Shown one piece after another: positions 59,353 through 64,000 of a stretch of 64,000 nucleotides of DNA. The stretch is from Propionivibrio dicarboxylicus (GTDB lineage: Bacteria > Pseudomonadota > Gammaproteobacteria > Burkholderiales > Rhodocyclaceae). The notes beneath the pieces were generated by a model. It ran no database searches. It was not told the origin of the DNA and saw only the letters and a list, made by a program, of their open reading frames with translations. A program made the position numbers and the translations under genes. Numbering within the stretch: position 1 is the first letter of the stretch; each line of letters begins with the position of its first letter. The stretch is from contig NZ_FNCY01000003.1 in NCBI RefSeq assembly GCF_900099695.1, positions 186,001 through 250,000 on the forward strand, written 5' to 3'.

Positions 59353-60297
59353 TCAGCCCCCGACCGCCGTCGCGACGGCGGCAAGCTCCATCCCGTAGAA
59401 GCGCAAGGCATTGTCATGCCACACGGCGGCGCTTGCCACCTCGTCGAGCGGCGCCAGCGCCTCGGCCATCGCCAGCACCAGCGTCGGATAGTCGATGCGC
59501 AGCCCGGCGACGGGGAAATTGCTGCCGAACATGCTGCGCTGCCAGCCGAAGATCGCCACCGCATCGCGCACCACCGGCAGATTGTCTTCCAGCCGCCAGG
59601 GACGGTCGCGCAGCCCCAACTCCGACAGCCGCACATGGACATTCGGTAAAGCCGCCAGCGCCTCCATGCCGCGCCGCCAGGCGTTCAGCCCGGCCGCACT
59701 GCGATCCCACGGCAAACCGGTGTGCTGCAGGACGACCGGCAAGGCCGGAAAATCGCGCAGCACCGCGGCCGCCTCTTCGAGATGCCAGAACGGAACGCGC
59801 AAATCCCAGGCGAGACCGTGCGCCTGCAAACGTGCCAGCGCGGCTGGCCAGCGCGCATCGAAGAGTGAGCCCGGCCTGTCGCGCACGCTGTCATCGGGAC
59901 GACGCGATGTCACCGGCTTGAAACGGATCGACCGCACCAGCGGATACCGACAGTGCGCGTCGAGTTGCTCGTCGGCATCGTCAGCGAGCAGATCGACGTG
60001 CGCGACAACTGCATTGGGCAGGCCCGACGCCGCCGCCTGCGCGTGCACCCAGCGCGTCTCCTCGAGGGCGAGACGACGTTCGCATTCGGCTTCGATATGC
60101 ACGGTCGCAACGACCGGCATACCGCCCCAGGCCGCGCGCAAATCGTCCGGCATGAAGTTGCGGCACAGCGGACGATAGTCGCCGAGAATGAAGGTCGACG
60201 CGTCATACGCTTCGGCCAGCCAGGGATAGTGGATCTGCGAGAGGTCCCAGATGTGATGGTGCGAATCGACGATCGCGCGCGGCAAGCGGAGAGTCAT
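59353..60297 (-). CDS. Amidohydrolase-family protein (COG3618-like)
   Basis: This 314-aa TIM-barrel metal-dependent hydrolase opens with the HxH motif VDSHHHIWDL. It contains VVATVHIEAE, a later VVLQHTGLP and FGSNFPVAGL, with the catalytic Asp/His positions of the lactonase group (rhamnono-, fucono- and pyrone-dicarbolactonase types). The substrate is not deducible. It follows the TRAP-binding protein gene by 14 bp and ends the operon before tRNA-Thr. Confidence 0.85.
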   Translation of the reverse strand: MTLRLPRAIVDSHHHIWDLSQIHYPWLAEAYDASTFILGDYRPLCRNFMPDDLRAAWGGMPVVATVHIEAECERRLALEETRWVHAQAAASGLPNAVVAHVDLLADDADEQLDAHCRYPLVRSIRFKPVTSRRPDDSVRDRPGSLFDARWPAALARLQAHGLAWDLRVPFWHLEEAAAVLRDFPALPVVLQHTGLPWDRSAAGLNAWRRGMEALAALPNVHVRLSELGLRDRPWRLEDNLPVVRDAVAIFGWQRSMFGSNFPVAGLRIDYPTLVLAMAEALAPLDEVASAAVWHDNALRFYGMELAAVATAVGG

Positions 60298-60311
60298 GAC
60301 ATCGGTTCCGT

Positions 60312-61298
60312 TCAGCGTGCCGCGTCGATCGACTTGATCAACTCGTCGCCGTTCTTCTCGATGAACATCTTGCGCGTCTCGTCACGTACCACCGTTCTGA
60401 TGCTATTCACATCGGGTTTTTCATTGATCTGCATGCCATGCGAACGCAACTCGGCAAGCGCCGCTGCCTCGCCCTTGGCGTTGAGATCGCGCTGCAGGAC
60501 GGCGGCACTCGCCGCTTCCTGCAAGATCACCTGCTGGTATTCGGGCGCCAGCGTGTCGAAGCGCTTCTTGTTCATGACGACAATCAAGCCGGTATAAGCA
60601 TGCTTGGTCAACGACAGATATTTCTGCACCTCGTACATCTTGGTCGACAGCATGACGTTCGGGGGATTCTCGTGACCGTCGAGCGCCTTCGATTCGAGCG
60701 CGGCATAGACCTCGGCGAAAGGCATCGGTTGCGGCGCCGCGCCAAGCAACTGGAAGGCCTTGATGTGCGCCTGGTTCGGCGTCGTGCGCAGCTTCAGCCC
60801 CTTGATGTCCTCAGCATTATTAACGGGCCGGCGGCTGTTAGCGAGACTGCGATATCCAACTTCCCAGAACGCCAGCCCCTTCATCTGGAAAGGTTCAAGT
60901 TCGTTGAGCAGCGAGCGACCGATCGGCCCGTCGAGCACCTTGGCCACGTGGGTGTTGTTCTCGAACAGATAGGGCAGATCGAGCACGTTGAGCTTGGCGA
61001 CGATGCCAGTGAAGAACGGGTTGCCCGAGGTCTCGATATCGATGGTGCCGCCGCGTACGCCGGCGATCATGGTGGCGTCATTGCCGAGCTGGTTGTTCGG
61101 GAACACCTGGATGTCGACCATGCCCTGCGTCCGCTCCTTGACCTTGCGGGCGAATTCAACGGCGGCGATGTGCTGCGAATCGCTGGTCGGGTGCGCATGG
61201 CCGAAGCGTAGCTTGACGGGCTGTGCCTGTCCCCAGGCCAGCGTTCCGGACAATCCCAAAAGCATGATACCGACCAGCCCTGCCAATTTGCTTTTCAT
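60312..61298 (-). CDS. TRAP-type periplasmic substrate-binding protein (DctP family)
   Basis: This 328-aa protein has a signal peptide (GIMLLGLSGTLAWGQ, about 22 residues). The DctP fold contains FGHAHPTSDSQHIAAVEFA, GVRGGTIDIETSG, and the Arg that usually binds the substrate carboxylate in LKLRTTPNQAH (about residue 170). It should bind an organic acid and pass it to DctQ/DctM, which are not in this window. It sits between another binding-protein gene and an amidohydrolase. Confidence 0.9.
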   Translation of the reverse strand: MKSKLAGLVGIMLLGLSGTLAWGQAQPVKLRFGHAHPTSDSQHIAAVEFARKVKERTQGMVDIQVFPNNQLGNDATMIAGVRGGTIDIETSGNPFFTGIVAKLNVLDLPYLFENNTHVAKVLDGPIGRSLLNELEPFQMKGLAFWEVGYRSLANSRRPVNNAEDIKGLKLRTTPNQAHIKAFQLLGAAPQPMPFAEVYAALESKALDGHENPPNVMLSTKMYEVQKYLSLTKHAYTGLIVVMNKKRFDTLAPEYQQVILQEAASAAVLQRDLNAKGEAAALAELRSHGMQINEKPDVNSIRTVVRDETRKMFIEKNGDELIKSIDAAR

Positions 61299-61377
61299 CA
61301 CGAGATCCCCTATCGAATGACTGCGACCGGAAAAACCGCCCGCGCTGCCGCGGGCGCTACATAACGATTTCCATGGT

Positions 61378-62397
61378 TCAGTTCGGCACCTTGGCGATCG
61401 CCGCGAAAAACTCCTTCGCCGTCTCCTCGCCGACAACCGCCTGATGTTTGGCGATGACCGGCAGCAGCTTCTCGCGCATGCGCTTGCGCTCGGCATCGGA
61501 AACATCATTGACCAGCATGCCTTCCTTGACGAGATCGGCACGCGCCTTGGCGTTCAGCTCGCGACTCACCTGGCGCTGGTAAAGCGTCGCCTCGCGCGCC
61601 GCGTCCTGCAACAGCGTGCGGTCGGCCGCGCTCAGCTTGTCCCAGAATTTCTTCGACGCGATCAATACCTGTGCGTCATAGGCGTGCCCGGTCGTCGACA
61701 GATACTTCTGCACGTCATAGAACTTCTGCGCCTGCACCACGGTGAAGGGATTCTCCTGCGCATCGACAGCCTTCGTCTCGAGCGCCGTATAAAGCTCGTT
61801 CACCGGCATCGGCACGGCATTGGCGCCAAGACCGTTGAACATGTCGATGTAGAGATTGTTCTGCATCGTGCGCACCTTGAGACCGGCCAGGTCCTCGGCC
61901 TTGACGATCGGGCGGCGGCTGTTGGTGAAATTGCGGAAGCCGTTTTCCCAGAAGGCGAGGCCGATCAGGTCACGTTCCGCAAGCTTGGCCAGCATGCCCT
62001 GGCCATAGGGACCGTCGAAAACGGCGTCGGCCTGTTTTTCATTGGCGAATGCGAAGGGCAAGCCGAAGACGCCGAATTCCTTGAGCAGATTGGCCAGCGT
62101 CGCCGTCGACGGCGCCGTGAATTCCTGGGTGCCGCCACGCAATGCCGCCTGCATCTGCTGGTCGCTGCCGAGTTGCGCGCCGGAATAGACCGTCACCTTG
62201 ATGCGCCCGCCGCTTTTCTGCTCGACGATCTCGGCGAACTTGCGCGCCCCCAGCGTTTGCGGGTGGCTGTCGGGCAGCGAGGTGCCGAAGCGCGCCTTGA
62301 TTTCCTGAGCGCCGGCAGACGGAGCGCCAAGGCAAAGACAGGCCAGCGCAATCGCCACGACGCTGAAGAGCGTCGAAATTTTCGGGTGTTTCATCAT
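61378..62397 (-). CDS. TRAP-type periplasmic substrate-binding protein (DctP family), second copy
   Basis: This 339-aa protein has a signal peptide (SVVAIALACLCLGAPSAGAQ). DctP motifs are FGTSLPDSHPQTLGARKFA, ALRGGTQEFTAPS, the substrate Arg in GLKVRTMQNN, and GLAFWENGFRNFTNSRRP. It differs clearly from the neighbour at 60312-61298, so the two are old paralogues with perhaps different ligands. AGGAGG lies 5 bp before the ATG at 62397. It follows an amidohydrolase gene by 38 bp. Confidence 0.9.
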   Translation of the reverse strand: MMKHPKISTLFSVVAIALACLCLGAPSAGAQEIKARFGTSLPDSHPQTLGARKFAEIVEQKSGGRIKVTVYSGAQLGSDQQMQAALRGGTQEFTAPSTATLANLLKEFGVFGLPFAFANEKQADAVFDGPYGQGMLAKLAERDLIGLAFWENGFRNFTNSRRPIVKAEDLAGLKVRTMQNNLYIDMFNGLGANAVPMPVNELYTALETKAVDAQENPFTVVQAQKFYDVQKYLSTTGHAYDAQVLIASKKFWDKLSAADRTLLQDAAREATLYQRQVSRELNAKARADLVKEGMLVNDVSDAERKRMREKLLPVIAKHQAVVGEETAKEFFAAIAKVPN

Positions 62398-62435
62398 GCA
62401 TTCCTCCTGGTGATGGTGAGTAACGACGAACGACG

Positions 62436-63410
62436 TCAACACAAGCCATAAAGCCCGACGGCGTTGTCGCAGAACAACGCTAGGCGCTGCTCGGGCGTCA
62501 TCGCCCGCGTCAGCGTCTTGAAACCTGCCCATAAAGTGGCGAGATCGACAACCAGTCCATCGACCGGAAAATTGCTCGCGAACAGGCAACGGGCGACGCC
62601 GAAATCCTCGATCAGCGCGCGTACGACGAACGCCTGGTGCGCCGGCGTCCATGCTTCGCCGCGTACGCCGATGCCGGAAATCTTCATCCGCACGTTGTCG
62701 CACCGGGCCAGTTGCGCCATCGCCGCGCGCCATTGCCGCAAGGTGTCTTCATCGCGTGTTCCCGGCATGCCGGCGTGATTGACGACGATCGTCGTCTCAG
62801 GAAAATCGTTCGCCAATTCAACCATCTCGGCAACATGCCACCATGGCGCCTGCAATTCGAACATCAGCGATGCCGGCGCCAGGAGCGCGTAGCCGCGCCG
62901 CCAGCGCGGGCAGCGCATCGAACCGGGCACGCTCCAGTCGGCGCGAAACGCCTCGCGCGATGTCGTCCGGGGCTTATGACGAACGCTGCGGACGAAACCG
63001 CGCAAGGGCGCCTCGGCATAAAACTGCAGCACGGTGTCGACATCGTCGCGATCGAGCCAGATCTGCGCCGCCATCGCCTGCGGTTCGCCACTCGCATCGG
63101 CCAACGCACGCATCCAGCGCGCCTCGCCGACCGGATCGTCGGGCGTCCATTCACCCTCCATGACGACGTGGCGCATCACGCGGTGCCCGGCACAGGCCCG
63201 CGCATAGTCTTCCGGCATGAAGTCACGACAGATCGCCTCGTAGTCGCCATAGCGAAACGGAATGCGCGGCAATTCGGTCAGCCACGGATGCGGATTGCGC
63301 ATTTCCCAATAGTGATGATGTGCATCGACGATCGGCAGCAACCGATCATCGCCGGAAACGAGAAAATCCTGTCGCGCCTGGGCGAGATCCGCCCTGATTC
63401 CACTCAGCAT
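62436..63410 (-). CDS. Amidohydrolase-family protein (COG3618-like), second copy
   Basis: This 324-aa protein has the HxH motif IVDAHHHYWEM about 27 residues in, HVVMEGEWTPDD, FVRSVRHKPRT, IVVNHAGMPGT and CLFASNFPVDGL. It is homologous to the gene at 59353-60297 but quite diverged. It probably hydrolyses a lactone or amide bond in a catabolic route. It is the promoter-proximal gene of the cluster, divergent from the LysR regulator with a 159-bp gap. Confidence 0.85.
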   Translation of the reverse strand: MLSGIRADLAQARQDFLVSGDDRLLPIVDAHHHYWEMRNPHPWLTELPRIPFRYGDYEAICRDFMPEDYARACAGHRVMRHVVMEGEWTPDDPVGEARWMRALADASGEPQAMAAQIWLDRDDVDTVLQFYAEAPLRGFVRSVRHKPRTTSREAFRADWSVPGSMRCPRWRRGYALLAPASLMFELQAPWWHVAEMVELANDFPETTIVVNHAGMPGTRDEDTLRQWRAAMAQLARCDNVRMKISGIGVRGEAWTPAHQAFVVRALIEDFGVARCLFASNFPVDGLVVDLATLWAGFKTLTRAMTPEQRLALFCDNAVGLYGLC

Positions 63411-63532
63411 ATCGCCTGTTCCTGGTTTGCCGCCGTCGGCGCCTTGACGTCCGTCGGCAGCAAAAGGGTTGCTTGTCGAACGCTCATGCTAGCAGCGCTA
63501 AAGTTCTCGAAAGAGTGAATTGTTTTGATATA

Positions 63533-63553
63533 TTGATGCCAATAAGTTATCAA
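63533..63553 (+). promoter_or_regulatory. LysR-type (T-N11-A) operator candidate
   Basis: TTGAT and ATCAA are exactly inverted with 11 bases between them, the layout of a LysR-family recognition site. It lies 16 bp before the LysR start codon and 122 bp from the divergent amidohydrolase gene. Confidence 0.5.
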
Positions 63554-63569
63554 CTTTTATGACCATCCC

Positions 63570-64000
63570 ATGTCGACACCGAGCACCGAGCAACTCCTTA
63601 ACCGCCTCCGGCTGCGGCAGGTGGCGCTGCTGCTGGCGATCAGCGAATTCAAGACCTTGAGGAATGCCGCGTCCAGATTGGGCATGACACAACCGGCGGC
63701 GAGCAAGATGCTGCGCGAACTTGAGGATGCCTTCGGCGAACCGCTGTTCGAGCGTATCGGGCGCGGCCTCAAGTTCACGGCGACCGGCGAAGCCGTGCTG
63801 ACCGCATTCCGAGGACTGCGCAACGGCGTCGCCGGCCTGAGCCGGGAACTGCACGAACTCCCGCTCGGTGGCTCCGGCCGGCTGTTGATCGGCAGCATCA
63901 GCGCCACCTCGTCGTCGCCGCTCAGCGACGCGATCATCCGGTTGAAGCAGCGCTACCCGTTGCTCTCGGTCGAGATCCATGTCGATACCAGCGACCGTCT
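63570..64000 (+). CDS. LysR-family transcriptional regulator, 3'-truncated by window edge
   Basis: The 143 visible residues hold the N-terminal winged helix-turn-helix (LLLAISEFKTLRNAASRLGMTQPAASKMLRELEDAFGEPLFER, positions about 20-62) and the start of the effector-binding domain (GRLLIGSISATSSSPL). It is divergent from the amidohydrolase/TRAP genes and so probably regulates them, with the substrate or an intermediate as effector. The rest of the gene is beyond the window. Confidence 0.93.
   Translation, partial: MSTPSTEQLLNRLRLRQVALLLAISEFKTLRNAASRLGMTQPAASKMLRELEDAFGEPLFERIGRGLKFTATGEAVLTAFRGLRNGVAGLSRELHELPLGGSGRLLIGSISATSSSPLSDAIIRLKQRYPLLSVEIHVDTSDR

Noticed and set aside
59163..63410. 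A genomic island inserted at tRNA-Thr
   Set aside because: The catabolic genes lie on the 5' side of the tRNA. No integrase and no repeated tRNA end were seen.

Overview
The window is a high-GC chromosomal segment of a betaproteobacterium, most likely of the Rhodocyclales (Dechloromonas/Azonexus/Propionivibrio-like). That placement is an inference from gene content and protein style: a cbb3 oxidase cluster with FNR-type boxes, a bioA-F-H-C-D operon, a yciB-yciI-bolA-parvulin run, trxA-rho-rpmE, a second infA next to a cold-shock gene, and a pilY1 minor-pilin operon. No rRNA, phage, plasmid, CRISPR or complete insertion sequence is visible. About 65 genes are supported, nearly all intact and tightly packed.

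Layout. 1-2.4 kb: the end of a membrane GAF-PAS sensor and two small envelope proteins. 2.5-9.1 kb: aconitase B, then an S4 protein, a YkgJ cysteine-cluster protein, a TrmB-like methyltransferase coupled to dusC, a PIN-domain protein and yaaA. 9.1-15.1 kb: a DUF2863-like gene leading into the biotin genes bioA, bioF, bioH, bioC and bioD, which cover pimeloyl-ACP production up to dethiobiotin; bioB is not here. 15.1-16.5 kb: an Hpt protein and an HD-GYP response regulator. 16.6-18.6 kb: yciB, yciI, bolA and a periplasmic parvulin. 18.7-21.8 kb: an AddB-like nuclease coupled to a ferredoxin. 22-24.3 kb: trxA, rho and rpmE. 24.3-30.7 kb: a GT39-type membrane glycosyltransferase, orn, an M48 protease, rsgA, a coiled-coil protein, a 214-bp MITE-like element, a ProQ/FinO protein and an unknown small protein.

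30.7-38.9 kb is the cbb3 cytochrome oxidase locus. On the minus strand it reads ccoI-ccoS, then ccoN-O-Q-P ending in a terminator, then ccoG-ccoH. Two FNR/ANR-like boxes lie between ccoS and ccoN. 39-44.2 kb holds ribF, ileS, lspA and ispH. 44.2-53.3 kb is a type IV pilus minor-pilin operon (pilE, fimT, pilV, pilW, pilX, pilY1) ending in a TonB-like gene. 53.4-56.9 kb holds a chemoreceptor and a PAS-GGDEF diguanylate cyclase, which together with the HD-GYP protein suggests c-di-GMP and chemotaxis control of surface behaviour.

57-59.3 kb carries yaiI-like, hemolysin-III-like, infA, csp and tRNA-Thr(CGT) genes. 59.3-64 kb is a catabolic cluster: two amidohydrolases and two TRAP substrate-binding proteins in mirror order, with a divergent LysR regulator cut by the window end. 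The TRAP membrane subunits are absent.

I did not find a clearly new multi-gene system. The best leads are the mirror-arranged TRAP/amidohydrolase cluster, the TA-flanked MITE-like element, the divergent TrmB-like methyltransferase paired with dusC, the AddB-like nuclease coupled to a ferredoxin, and the unknown gene after the ProQ-family gene.
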